Source of the DNA: a virus
Length of the DNA stretch: 64,000 bases
Virus record (IMG/VR): IMGVR_UViG_3300032163_000003
Coordinates: 1 to 64,000 of that record
Direction: 5' to 3' (one strand)
The first letter of the stretch is position 1. The number at the start of each line of letters is the position of its first letter. Position numbers and translations under genes: made by a program. The notes beneath the pieces are model-generated. The model searched no databases. It was not told the origin of the DNA and saw only the letters and a list, made by a program, of their open reading frames with translations. Below, one piece after another: positions 48,642 to 56,390 of this stretch.

Positions 48642-49514
48642 TTAGAAGGTTGATCCTCGGAGAGCTCTAATCATGCGCGTTGGTACAACTAACAATCTTT
48701 CTGCTATGTCATCCAACATCAGCTTTGCGTTCAAGTTTCCCTCCTTTGAGCTGAATTTTGCAATGGCTAAAAACAGATTCCAGTTTGTTATTTGGCTTCC
48801 TGCGCAGAGCTCGGAAAGAAAGGCAGATATACTATTCCGTCTATTCTTACCGGCTTTTTCTTCTATCATCGCAAGGGACTTTAAGATTTCTTCATCAGTA
48901 AGTATTTTAGAACTTGTCTCCGAAATTATGTCGACAATATTCTCATTGAAGATCTCAAAGAACGATCCGATGACACCACTTAAAACTGTTTTACTTTTTG
49001 ATGTGTGAATCTGATGGTAGGAACCCATCTTTTGTTTAAAGGTTACACGATACTCCCCCATTATGGAGAATCCAAAAGATACTCTTGCAACACCTGTGCC
49101 ATCATAGCTATTTTGCACAGTCAATTGTGGGACAACATCTCCGTCTCTTGGGGTAGTAACAACGTTTTCAATTTCAATTTCATGCCAAAAATGAGTAAAC
49201 CGAGGAGCGTTTAAAAAAGTTCTTTCTCTTAAAATTGGTTTTCCAGTTCCAACAATTGACTCTTTGATCATGCATACTACAATGTCATTACCAATGAACT
49301 TATAATCTTCTGATACAAATCCACCCATTCTTCCGAACGTTTGAGAAGTTGGTGAAGCAAAAACAGTGAAGTAGGGGATGGCTGTAAACTTGTCTGCGTC
49401 TTCAATGTATGACCCAATGTATCGAACTGCGCCATACTTGTCCTCATACAAAAAGGTTCTGTTGTTGATTTTCTTTAATCCATCTCTCACAGCTCGTTGT
49501 TCAAATGTTTCCAT
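48642..49514 (-). CDS. Hypothetical protein, DUF932-like
   Basis: A 290-aa protein starting METFEQRAVRDGLKK, behind GGAGGAAGA. VPQLTVQNSYDGTGVARVSF and TVFASPTSQTFGRMGGFVSE resemble DUF932-type (LGT_TIGR03299) plasmid and phage proteins in the conserved 'NSYDG' strand. Function unknown. The assignment is tentative. Confidence 0.5.
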   Translation of the reverse strand: METFEQRAVRDGLKKINNRTFLYEDKYGAVRYIGSYIEDADKFTAIPYFTVFASPTSQTFGRMGGFVSEDYKFIGNDIVVCMIKESIVGTGKPILRERTFLNAPRFTHFWHEIEIENVVTTPRDGDVVPQLTVQNSYDGTGVARVSFGFSIMGEYRVTFKQKMGSYHQIHTSKSKTVLSGVIGSFFEIFNENIVDIISETSSKILTDEEILKSLAMIEEKAGKNRRNSISAFLSELCAGSQITNWNLFLAIAKFSSKEGNLNAKLMLDDIAERLLVVPTRMIRALRGSTF

Positions 49515-49524
49515 TCTTCCTCCG

Positions 49525-49908
49525 TTAATCATTGTTGTTGCTTCCGGAATCTGAACTTCCACTACTGGAATCAGATTCTAGGATTGATTCTTGTTCATGT
49601 AGATCACATGACTCACACTTCTTGTCGCAGTCATCAAAAGATCCACTTGCACCACCTCCGCCGCTTTCTCCACCTTTTCCAGAGAAAGCCTCTTCTGCTA
49701 AAAGATCTCCTGCGTTCGGTGGAACTTCATGAAGCATCTCCATCATTGAGAACATTAGTAAAAGAGATGATTCATTTAAAGACTCAATTCTTTCAACTTC
49801 TTGAATCTTCGCTCTTACCAACTGGGGATGCATTACTCGGAGATGCGCCCGAAAGTCTTTCATAAAAATTTCCTTCTTACAAAATCTACACTTTACCTTT
49901 CTGTCCAT
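49525..49908 (-). CDS. C2H2-type zinc-finger protein
   Basis: A 127-aa protein with one finger at residues 6-26 (VKCRFCKKEIFMKDFRAHLR then VMH: CxxC-x12-HxxxxH). A helical middle follows, then an acidic, Gly/Ser-rich tail with CDKKCESCDLHE. Single fingers of this type bind DNA in other phage proteins; here the role is unknown. Confidence 0.65.
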   Translation of the reverse strand: MDRKVKCRFCKKEIFMKDFRAHLRVMHPQLVRAKIQEVERIESLNESSLLLMFSMMEMLHEVPPNAGDLLAEEAFSGKGGESGGGGASGSFDDCDKKCESCDLHEQESILESDSSSGSSDSGSNNND

Positions 49909-50275
49909 TCCATAACTCCTTTGAATGATTTTGGTGTAACTTAAAATACATGCTTAGAAGATTTTCACAATCTTTGGAACAGTTTATTATTATAATACAA
50001 TCTTTACAAATCTCTTTTTTTGCTACTTTCCATATGATTACTTCTTGTGTTAAGTCTATCAACCGAACGTTTGTAAGATCTCCCTGGTATTTGTGTTCAA
50101 ATTTCCAAGAACAACGTTTGTCAACTTTTTCAACATGTGCTATATTCTCCTTGAAGAATTTGAAAAGAATCTTCCGGAAACCCAGTTGCTCCTTAGATGT
50201 CTTAGTAAGGGCTTCAGATATCTTTAAAGCAGTTTCATCTTTTATGGAAGGTAATTTTTCTTTACTCGATTTCAT
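49886..50275 (-). CDS. CxxC-x5-CxxxC motif protein
   Basis: A 129-aa protein with a helical first half and the knuckle ICKDCIIIINCSKDC near residue 88. The same motif occurs in at least three neighbouring small proteins (53991, 56028, 57083). Function unknown. Confidence 0.55.
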   Translation of the reverse strand: MKSSKEKLPSIKDETALKISEALTKTSKEQLGFRKILFKFFKENIAHVEKVDKRCSWKFEHKYQGDLTNVRLIDLTQEVIIWKVAKKEICKDCIIIINCSKDCENLLSMYFKLHQNHSKELWNGQKGKV

Positions 50276-50477
50276 GAACTCGACCTCCCATCGCCTTTAC
50301 CCACGAAACCTGATCAGGAGTAGCCTCTTGAATGTAGGAACTCATAATAGTTCCAAACAATCTTAAAGCGTAAGTCTTTGCAAATTGTTTGGAACTAGAT
50401 CTCACAATGGAACAATTTCCTCCATCCAGGGTCACATAATAGTCCTTCTTCCTGAGTAATGATAATTCTTCTTTCAT
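50262..50477 (-). CDS. Small hypothetical protein (71 aa)
   Basis: MKEELSLLRKKDYYVTLDGG... contains a short strand region and a helix (RLFGTIMSSYIQEATPDQ). Not recognised. It overlaps both neighbours by a few bases and lies directly downstream of the RNA ligase, so it may be co-translated with it. Confidence 0.5.
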   Translation of the reverse strand: MKEELSLLRKKDYYVTLDGGNCSIVRSSSKQFAKTYALRLFGTIMSSYIQEATPDQVSWVKAMGGRVHEIE

Positions 50478-51634
50478 TATCTATGTTTCTCCTTTTCTTT
50501 AATTAGTCCGGCTTGCTTCAAAACTATTGTTCCTACCTTGGACATCATACCTTTGGGAAAGTAATTGCTCATGAACCGCATTGTTTGGTTTTTGTCCTTT
50601 GTTACATCAAATCCCTCAGCCTTTGCTTTAACCCAAACTTCGTTAACATTCTTTACTAGAAGCATGTGCTCATTCGCCCAATCCCAAATCTTTTTGATCT
50701 TTAGTCGAGACTTATTTATTATGTCTTGAGCAAACTCTTCCAGAAGAAGGGTTTCTAAATCATCAACAGTTGGATCTTCTTTGTCCTCAAAAACATTCAA
50801 GGCAGTATTTTTTAGAATCAGGATCGGAATAGAACCAGAAGCAGCCCAGTGAATCTTCTCAATCTCTTCTGGTTTACATTTGAACATTCTCCAAGAAGGT
50901 TCTCCAACATGGGCATATAAAACCATTCCTTCGACAAATAGATCTTCATTATTTATTGCTGACATAACTTCACGCAATTGGTTATATCCTTCTGTAAGTT
51001 TTTCCCTTGTAGGATTAACCATTTCTCCACCCTTTGTTGGAAGTTTTGCTCCATCTATAAGATTAACAAGATTTGGAGGTTTAATTGCTCCGTCTTTTCT
51101 TCTGACGCCAAACAAGAAGTTTACTTCTAGCGGAACTTGATACTTGATGGTTATTGGATTTCTGGAACCAAATAGTTCAAAAGAAAGATTGAAGTCTGGA
51201 TTTGCTTTAATCAATTCTTTAATCCACTTGTTCTCACTCATATATTCTATCCACATGGACTTAAAGGAGACCAAAGTTGAGTCTTTAACAATTTGAGTCA
51301 ACCTTGTTTTGTATGTAATGAATTCTTGTTCTTTGTAAGAATATCTATATTCGAGAATGTTAGTTCCGTCAAGTTTATCCCAGACTCTTACTTCCTGAAT
51401 ATCTGGCCAGTTATAAGTTCCTTGCTTATCAAATGGATAGTGAAGCTTTGGTGTTCCAAATATTACTTGCTCACAAGGTTCATCGTTGACTTGAAAAATA
51501 ACCAAAGCTCCATATCTATGGTCTGGCTTTACGCACATAAATCCAGACAGTTTGTTGTTATTGTTGAATGAATCCTCAGATTCGAATGGACTAATTTCTT
51601 TTGTATCAAGTATTTCAATCGCTCTTTCTTTCAT
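50477..51634 (-). CDS. ATP-dependent RNA ligase family protein
   Basis: A 385-aa member of the nucleotidyl-transferase ligase superfamily. VWDKLDGTNILEY (residues 84-96) is motif I (KxDGxN, with the lysine that takes AMP). NLSFELFGSRNP is motif III, FVEGMVLYA is motif IV, and MFKCKP is motif V. The helical C-terminal part (about 270-385) resembles RNA-binding tails of phage RNA ligases. Ligates 5'-phosphate and 3'-hydroxyl RNA ends in relatives such as T4 Rnl1. With RtcB it gives the phage two end chemistries for tRNA repair. Confidence 0.85.
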   Translation of the reverse strand: MKERAIEILDTKEISPFESEDSFNNNNKLSGFMCVKPDHRYGALVIFQVNDEPCEQVIFGTPKLHYPFDKQGTYNWPDIQEVRVWDKLDGTNILEYRYSYKEQEFITYKTRLTQIVKDSTLVSFKSMWIEYMSENKWIKELIKANPDFNLSFELFGSRNPITIKYQVPLEVNFLFGVRRKDGAIKPPNLVNLIDGAKLPTKGGEMVNPTREKLTEGYNQLREVMSAINNEDLFVEGMVLYAHVGEPSWRMFKCKPEEIEKIHWAASGSIPILILKNTALNVFEDKEDPTVDDLETLLLEEFAQDIINKSRLKIKKIWDWANEHMLLVKNVNEVWVKAKAEGFDVTKDKNQTMRFMSNYFPKGMMSKVGTIVLKQAGLIKEKEKHR

Positions 51635-51644
51635 TATAAAACCC

Positions 51645-52142
51645 CTATAACAACTCGTTTAATTTTTCGATCATATTATCTTTTATCTTCTGAAACAACC
51701 TAGATCTTTTAGTTGGTTTGGGTTCAGGTATAGAAACATTAGTAACTGGAGGCGAATACTGTGGAATACTAATACTCGGTGGATGAATTATAGGAACTCC
51801 GTGTTGTATAGACGGTGGAGGACTAGGTCCAGACTGGAAAATATAAGATGAAAATCCACTAGTACCCTGATATCCGCTTACACCAGTATGTCCAGAAACG
51901 CCCTGATATCCGCTTACACCAGTATGTCCAGAAACGCCCTGATATCCGCTTACTCCAAAGATACCATACATTGGTTTATAATCTTTAGATCCAGTTATAT
52001 TTGAAACCCAGTCTGTCTTTCCTTTTCCCCAACAACGCGGACACATTATGTCTGAGTCACCTACAGAAATTATTCCTTCTCCCTTGCACTTACTACACTG
52101 AACTAGAGCTTCCTCCGGACATTGCTGGTCCTGATTCGACAT
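51645..52142 (-). CDS. DnaJ-type zinc finger with collagen-like repeats
   Basis: A 165-aa protein. CSKCKGEGIISVG and MCPRCWGKGKTDWVSNITG are the DnaJ-type knuckle pair plus DW motif. Next come three VSGYQGVSGHTG-type collagen-like repeats (about residues 67-98) and a Pro-rich segment. The repeats recall the SGYSG repeats of the tail fibre. Could form a trimeric zinc-capped fibre. Starts at MSNQDQQ. Confidence 0.65.
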   Translation of the reverse strand: MSNQDQQCPEEALVQCSKCKGEGIISVGDSDIMCPRCWGKGKTDWVSNITGSKDYKPMYGIFGVSGYQGVSGHTGVSGYQGVSGHTGVSGYQGTSGFSSYIFQSGPSPPPSIQHGVPIIHPPSISIPQYSPPVTNVSIPEPKPTKRSRLFQKIKDNMIEKLNELL

Positions 52143-52587
52143 TATCATTGCTAAATCCCTTTGATCCTCCCACTACGTTTTGGATCCAGTCGACATATCC
52201 ACGGCCTCTACACCTCACACATGTTCCAGATGTATGATTTCTTTTGTGAATTCGAAGAAACCAATATCTACTAGATTTTGGAGTCCAACCATTTCCGTTA
52301 CAAGTTTTACATATAATGTTACCTTGTTTTTTGATTCTTCTTTTGATTAAAAAATCTCTGAAATATGATTCTACGATTTCAAGAGTAATTTCACATATGA
52401 TTCCAAGTGAAATAATTAGTATTGTTTTGAATGGAATTGTAAGGGAAATAAACTTTCCATTCAAATCAAAATTAACACTCATACCAATTATCAAAGCGAC
52501 TAGTCCCCATCTTATAACTGCGGTGGTAATTCTTTCTCTTCTTGAAGGTATTCGGAAAGGTCTCATGTTGGCCCATTCAATTGGCAT
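52093..52587 (-). CDS. Membrane-anchored DnaJ-type zinc-finger protein
   Basis: A 164-aa protein. Two hydrophobic segments (VIRWGLVALIIGMSV; PFKTILIISLGIICEI) lie before CKTCNGNGWTPKS and CVRCRGRGYVDWIQNVVGG. It couples the DnaJ-like zinc/DW module to the membrane. First gene after the TATATATATAT box, so likely strongly expressed. Confidence 0.6.
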   Translation of the reverse strand: MPIEWANMRPFRIPSRRERITTAVIRWGLVALIIGMSVNFDLNGKFISLTIPFKTILIISLGIICEITLEIVESYFRDFLIKRRIKKQGNIICKTCNGNGWTPKSSRYWFLRIHKRNHTSGTCVRCRGRGYVDWIQNVVGGSKGFSNDNVESGPAMSGGSSSSV

Positions 52588-52614
52588 ATTTTTCTCCTAA
52601 TAAAAATTATTTAT

Positions 52615-52640
52615 CTTTTCAATTAGAAATATATATATAG
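52615..52640 (-). promoter_or_regulatory. TATATATATAT promoter with AATTGAAAAGATA segment
   Basis: On the minus strand CTATATATATATTTCTAATT then GAAAAGATAAAT, nearly identical to the plus-strand element at 28578. It stands just before the gene starting at 52587. The two copies in opposite contexts are the best evidence that this is a phage promoter. Confidence 0.6.
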
Positions 52641-52643
52641 AAT

Positions 52644-52952
52644 TTACAATCCATACCTTACGAACTTAAAATCTTCTTTTAAAATTTCTACCATCTGGTC
52701 ATAGTCGCCAAATTTATAGAAATCTTTTACAACTGGATCCTTGATTCCACCGTATGACAACATATAGTCTGCGTCAAGAACAGTTTCAATTACTTCGTCT
52801 TTTTTCATGACTACTTTGTTAATATTTTTTCCCTCTGCTTCAGCAGTACATTGAAGACAATCATACGCAATTGTTTGCCACGTTGCTTGTGCTGCTCTTT
52901 GAAATTCTTTTATTTGTTTTGGTGTAAGATTAAACCTTTTTCTTTCTTTCAT
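52644..52952 (-). CDS. Hypothetical protein (102 aa)
   Basis: A charged, mixed protein (KQIKEFQRAAQATWQTIAYD, then a regular alpha/beta tail). Two cysteines (DCLQCT) are the only notable residues. Not recognised. Confidence 0.55.
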   Translation of the reverse strand: MKERKRFNLTPKQIKEFQRAAQATWQTIAYDCLQCTAEAEGKNINKVVMKKDEVIETVLDADYMLSYGGIKDPVVKDFYKFGDYDQMVEILKEDFKFVRYGL

Positions 52953-53316
52953 TTTTCTCCTTTATACTTTTTAAGTCTTTAAGAGTTTCTTCAACAACAG
53001 TAATAATTTTACTTGGTCTAGTTTTTATAACTCTTCCTTTGACTTTACATTCTTTGACTTGATCCCAAAGGTGACTTCCAATAATACCAAGATCTTTCGC
53101 AGTTCCTTTTGCAACTTCTTTATACTTTCCTTTTTTAATCCGTAAACTTACAGTCCATACGTTTTCAGCGTTAATATTCCAGTCACCTTTTTCCAAAAAC
53201 GCGCAGTATCCATTTCTCATTTTTCGTTTACCTTTTCGAATGGACCAGTATGGACAATTACCTTTGTCACTATAACAATAGGATCCGCGGGGTATCAGTC
53301 TCTTATCTTTTTTCAT
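52930..53316 (-). CDS. Basic Cys-containing hypothetical protein
   Basis: A 128-aa, very basic protein. The N-terminal part SYCYSDKGNCPYWSIRKGKR then NGYCAFLEKGDW has four cysteines in a possible zinc site. A basic linker and helical end follow (TVVEETLKDLKSIKEKNE). Possible nucleic-acid binder. Confidence 0.5.
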   Translation of the reverse strand: MKKDKRLIPRGSYCYSDKGNCPYWSIRKGKRKMRNGYCAFLEKGDWNINAENVWTVSLRIKKGKYKEVAKGTAKDLGIIGSHLWDQVKECKVKGRVIKTRPSKIITVVEETLKDLKSIKEKNERKKKV

Positions 53317-53330
53317 TTTTTGATTTCCTT

Positions 53331-53876
53331 TTATAAATACCTGTAGCGGTATTTTCTCATAAATTTTCTGCCGTTTCCAGAGTTTTTAAACCTATAGTTT
53401 TTTGTTAGTGAGTGACAGTTTGGACAAACTAGTTCTAAATTTTCAGGACGATTGTGTTTCCAGATTCCATCTTTGTGATGTAACTCAATAGGAATTGTTT
53501 TATAATATGGATTTTCTTTATTCCATCCACATTTCATACATTTGTTTCCATAAGTTTCAATAAAGTATCGTTTTATATGACTAGACGCTCCACCCTTCTT
53601 AGTTCCAGTTATCTTACCTTCAAACCACTGTTTAATAAAAACTTTGTATTTATAATCGTTAAAACAGTGAAGATTACAAAATTTCTTTTTACATGAGAGT
53701 TGTTTTCCACAAGATAAACAGTTTAAGAACTTTCTTTTTATTACGCCAGAACCGCCCAACGATTTACTTATTTTTACTCTAGTTTCTCTTTTATGTTTTC
53801 TTCCTGGTGTATTGAATTTTGCAGCGCAAATTCTACTGCAGAACTTTGGATTTTTTGTTTCTTTTTTGCATAACAA
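53331..53876 (-). CDS. HNH endonuclease abutting tRNA-Ile, start uncertain
   Basis: An HNH nuclease of about 180 aa. Zinc knuckles CLLCKKETKNPKFCSRIC and CLSCGKQLSC...FCNLHC precede a helical linker. The HNH domain follows: CMKCGWNKENPYY, ELHHKDGIWKHNRPENLELV, CPNCHS. The open frame continues upstream through the whole tRNA gene, so that part is not real coding. A TTG at 53876, just after the tRNA, is the most likely start, though no ribosome binding site is visible. Probably a mobile endonuclease tied to the tRNA locus. Confidence 0.65.
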   Translation of the reverse strand: MLCKKETKNPKFCSRICAAKFNTPGRKHKRETRVKISKSLGGSGVIKRKFLNCLSCGKQLSCKKKFCNLHCFNDYKYKVFIKQWFEGKITGTKKGGASSHIKRYFIETYGNKCMKCGWNKENPYYKTIPIELHHKDGIWKHNRPENLELVCPNCHSLTKNYRFKNSGNGRKFMRKYRYRYL

Positions 53877-53884
53877 ACATTTTC

Positions 53885-53962
53885 TGGTAGAGGTGCTTGG
53901 GCTCGAACCAAGAACCTGTTTCTTATAAGGAAACTGCTCTACCACCGTTGAGCTACACCTCC
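53885..53962 (-). tRNA. tRNA-Ile (TAT anticodon)
   Basis: A full cloverleaf: acceptor GGAGGTG/CACCTCT (one G-U), D stem GCTC/GAGC, anticodon stem GTTTC/GAAAC with loop CTTATAA (anticodon TAT), and T arm CTTGG TTCGAGC CCAAG. Discriminator A followed by an encoded CCA. It would read AUA, common in this AT-rich genome. Confidence 0.9.
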
Positions 53963-53990
53963 TCATTTTAGATCTCCCTTCTAATAGTCT

Positions 53991-54341
53991 TTAACCAAGG
54001 TTGTTTACATCTACGGCAAGTTTTTTGTTTGGAAGAACAACAGCTCTCATGTCATCTACGAATAATGTTCCGTGAACAATTTGTGCTATTTTTATTGTTT
54101 TTCTTTTTAGCTTCCTAAGATCTTCAAACTTTATATCTATTCCATCTAGACTTTGCCAAAAGTATTTTAATAGTTCTCCTTTTGACACTCCATATTCTCC
54201 TTCTGCATCAAAATATGGATCGTCCTCAAATATCCAATTTATAACTTTCGTTCCATTTTTGACGATAGCAAGAGATTTGTAACATGGCTCAGAACAAATA
54301 GATTTTATTATACAGTTGTTACATATTTTAAGGTATTTCAT
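53991..54341 (-). CDS. CxxC-x5-CxxxC motif protein (116 aa)
   Basis: N-terminal knuckle ICNNCIIKSICSEPC (residues 6-20), then a mixed alpha/beta body (VINWIFEDDPYFDAEGEYGV). Same metal-binding pattern as the proteins at 49886, 56028 and 57083. Role unknown; lies just upstream of the tRNA-Ile gene. Confidence 0.55.
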   Translation of the reverse strand: MKYLKICNNCIIKSICSEPCYKSLAIVKNGTKVINWIFEDDPYFDAEGEYGVSKGELLKYFWQSLDGIDIKFEDLRKLKRKTIKIAQIVHGTLFVDDMRAVVLPNKKLAVDVNNLG

Positions 54342-54519
54342 CTTCCGGAATCTCCTTCTGAAATATCTCTTCTATCCAAATGATTTTCCCCTCTCCTTGA
54401 CATCTTGGACAATCACATCCTTCACAGCCAACACAACCCAAAGCCTCGGTTTTTGGCCTTAACTTTCCAGTACCTTTGCACATAGGGCAATCAATCATTC
54501 CTTCTTGTTTTTCAGTCAT
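54328..54519 (-). CDS. DnaJ-type zinc-finger protein (63 aa)
   Basis: Starts MTEKQEGMIDCP, with GGAGATTTTT as ribosome binding site. CPMCKGTGKLRPK and CDCPRCQGEGKIIWIEEIFQK are the two knuckles and a variant of the DW motif (IIW). Two extra cysteines at CVGCEGC may add a site. Confidence 0.6.
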   Translation of the reverse strand: MTEKQEGMIDCPMCKGTGKLRPKTEALGCVGCEGCDCPRCQGEGKIIWIEEIFQKEIPEDEIP

Positions 54520-54770
54520 AAAAATCTCCAATCCATATAATCACTCGGTTCTTCAATTCTAACATTAAAAAAATTTCTATCGTAATATAGTTTTAATGTT
54601 TTTGGAATTATCATTGATTTTTTAACTCCAACTACTTTTTCAACCCAGTCAATTTCTTGATGTCCACGACATTGTTTGCATAATATAATTTCTAAATCCA
54701 CTTCATTAAGAATCCTAAATCCTCGTCCATTACATCTATTACACTTTTCCTTTATTCTCAATTTCTTCAT
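54516..54770 (-). CDS. DnaJ-type zinc-finger protein with DWVEKVVG
   Basis: An 84-aa protein starting MKKLRIKEKCNRCNG behind GAGGAACCG. CNRCNGRGFRILN and CKQCRGHQEIDWVEKVVGVK give the family motif in full. The tail (KTLKLYYDRNFFNVRIEEPS) is unique to this member. Confidence 0.65.
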   Translation of the reverse strand: MKKLRIKEKCNRCNGRGFRILNEVDLEIILCKQCRGHQEIDWVEKVVGVKKSMIIPKTLKLYYDRNFFNVRIEEPSDYMDWRFL

Positions 54771-55095
54771 CGGTTCCTCGATTAGAAAGTATATCATAAT
54801 CTCTCTTGGTTACAAAATATCTCCTAGCACTTTTGTATGCTATAATCTTTTTGGGATATAACTTTCCGTGTTTGATCACAGCGATATATACTTCTACTTC
54901 TTTGTAAGATTTCAAATTACTTTCTTCTGTCTCGGTATTGAAATCACTTGCTAACCAGAAAAGTTTTTCTAACTCAGCAGCGGGATAACCCAGTTTAACT
55001 TCCATGCTGGCTATCCCAGACCACCAACTATTCGCCTCTCTTTCCAGAACGTCATGTCCTCTTTCAATTGTAGAAATTAAGATTTTCATTTTCAT
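54739..55095 (-). CDS. Hypothetical protein (118 aa)
   Basis: MKMKILISTIERGHDVLERE... is a mixed protein with a W-rich segment (ANSWWSGIASMEVKLGYPAA) and a basic end (YKSARRYFVTKRDYDIL). Not recognised. Its start overlaps the upstream stop. Confidence 0.5.
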   Translation of the reverse strand: MKMKILISTIERGHDVLEREANSWWSGIASMEVKLGYPAAELEKLFWLASDFNTETEESNLKSYKEVEVYIAVIKHGKLYPKKIIAYKSARRYFVTKRDYDILSNRGTDEEIENKGKV

Positions 55096-55316
55096 CCATC
55101 TTTCTTAACAAAGGTTTTTCCTTCTTTTACATAGTACTGACCTAGTCCCATACCAAGTCCGACACCATGAGTCTTAAAACATTTTTTACATAATATTCCC
55201 CACCGCCACCACTTTCTACACGGATCCATTTTGGTTTTAGCGTCGTAGAATTGATGCAAATCTTTTCTACCACATTCGTTGCATTTTGGGTCACTTCCTG
55301 ACCATATTTTTGGCAT
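55092..55316 (-). CDS. Zinc-ribbon small protein (74 aa)
   Basis: KCNECGRKDLHQF near residue 11 and LCKKCFKTHG near residue 42, joined by a W-rich turn (CRKWWRWG). A compact zinc ribbon. Unknown role. Confidence 0.55.
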   Translation of the reverse strand: MPKIWSGSDPKCNECGRKDLHQFYDAKTKMDPCRKWWRWGILCKKCFKTHGVGLGMGLGQYYVKEGKTFVKKDG

Positions 55317-55319
55317 TCT

Positions 55320-55505
55320 TTATTTCCTTCTTTCACACTTTATAGCCTCTCGTAAAACTTGTAATCCATATGGAAATCTCTCTTTATCGTTAATATCTAA
55401 AAGAATTGTTCTGTCCAGATTACCTATTACTGGAAAAGTTTTTCCTACTAAATCCTTAAAGTCCAAGCTTATATACTTTTCATTAACTATGGTTGCTTGT
55501 TTCAT
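55320..55505 (-). CDS. Small hypothetical protein (61 aa)
   Basis: MKQATIVNEKYISLDFKDLV... then a beta-like stretch (VIGNLDRTILLDINDKERFP). No motif. Starts within 4 bases of the next gene's stop, so co-translated. Confidence 0.5.
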   Translation of the reverse strand: MKQATIVNEKYISLDFKDLVGKTFPVIGNLDRTILLDINDKERFPYGLQVLREAIKCERRK

Positions 55506-55933
55506 AGAGGTTCTTCTCCAGGATATTTCTTGAACATTTTTTTGTTTTGATTTCTTTTAGTTGGGATTGCATCTTCTGGATATACCTCGTCTCGATAGTA
55601 ATTGTCAAAAACTGCCTCTAGTTTATCAATAGCTTTAAGTATTCTATTATAATCAGATTTTTTATTAGTTTCACACTTTCTATGAAATTTCGCGAACTTA
55701 CAAATTTTGCAATCTCCATCAGTGTCAATGCAAAAGTAGCACGTATCTCCGTATAATGGAAATATTTCATGCGCTAATTTTAAAAGAAGATCTTTTTTAT
55801 GTTCCATTACTGACTCTACTGTTTTGCATTCTGAAATTTGTTCAATGTAAAAATCGAAAGTATTTTGCGCACACTCTTTACAATATTCAAGACCTCTTAC
55901 CATTTGCTTAAGAACGTTTTTCTTTACTTCCAT
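55502..55933 (-). CDS. Cys-rich hypothetical protein (143 aa)
   Basis: Starts MEVKKNVLKQMVRGLEYC behind AAAGGAGAAGAA; an upstream in-frame stretch is the tRNA-Met gene and is not coding. Cysteine pairs at CKEC, CYFCIDTDGDCKICKF and KCET suggest two metal sites. The C-terminal helix is charged. Confidence 0.55.
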   Translation of the reverse strand: MEVKKNVLKQMVRGLEYCKECAQNTFDFYIEQISECKTVESVMEHKKDLLLKLAHEIFPLYGDTCYFCIDTDGDCKICKFAKFHRKCETNKKSDYNRILKAIDKLEAVFDNYYRDEVYPEDAIPTKRNQNKKMFKKYPGEEPL

Positions 55934-55950
55934 TTCTTCTCCTTTTGCGG

Positions 55951-56022
55951 AAGCGGGGAAGGGACTCGAACCCTCGACTTCGTGGTTATGAGCCACGCGT
56001 TCTACCTCTGAACTACCCCGCA
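55951..56022 (-). tRNA. tRNA-Met (CAT anticodon)
   Basis: D stem GTTC/GAAC, anticodon stem CGTGG/CCACG with loop CTCATAA (CAT), T arm GAGGG TTCGAGT CCCTT. Acceptor GCGGGG/CCCCGC with a terminal T-T mismatch. No CCA is encoded after the discriminator, so the phage CCA-adding enzyme would be needed. Could also be an Ile-lysidine tRNA; elongator versus initiator is not settled. Confidence 0.85.
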
Positions 56023-56027
56023 CATTT

Positions 56028-56390
56028 TTATTTCCTCTTCGCTAATTTTTTCTGACACACTTTACAATTGTCTGGACTATTGTCATTACCCTCTTCTAAA
56101 TCTGGATTTCCAATAATCATCCACTTTTCACAGAGAGATATTTTCTTAACAAAGTAATGCCACTTTCTCGTATTAACTAACCAAGTCCATCCTTCTCTTA
56201 CATTATTAGGCATGGGATATAAACAACCTCCTGCTGCGGTTTTTCTATGTTTAAATCTAGTTAGTATTTTGATATGCTTTGCTAGAAGTTTCAAATGATT
56301 GTTAAAGAAGGGACAGTTCATTCGTTTATTACAAATCATACCAACAATACAAGTCTTACATGGTTTAGTTGGATATTTTGAAGTTTTCAT
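56028..56390 (-). CDS. CxxC-x5-C motif protein (120 aa)
   Basis: N-terminal knuckle PCKTCIVGMICNKRMNC, then a basic helical region (LAKHIKILTRFKHRKT) and a C-terminal CKVCQKK. Basic; possible nucleic-acid binder. Role unknown; upstream of tRNA-Met. Confidence 0.55.
   Translation of the reverse strand: MKTSKYPTKPCKTCIVGMICNKRMNCPFFNNHLKLLAKHIKILTRFKHRKTAAGGCLYPMPNNVREGWTWLVNTRKWHYFVKKISLCEKWMIIGNPDLEEGNDNSPDNCKVCQKKLAKRK

Noticed and set aside
53877-53966. N-terminal extension of the HNH protein
   Set aside because: It overlaps the tRNA-Ile gene completely, so these residues are a by-product of the tRNA sequence.
55934-56023. N-terminal extension of the Cys-rich protein at 55502
   Set aside because: It coincides with the tRNA-Met gene, and a well-spaced AAAGGAG precedes the internal ATG.
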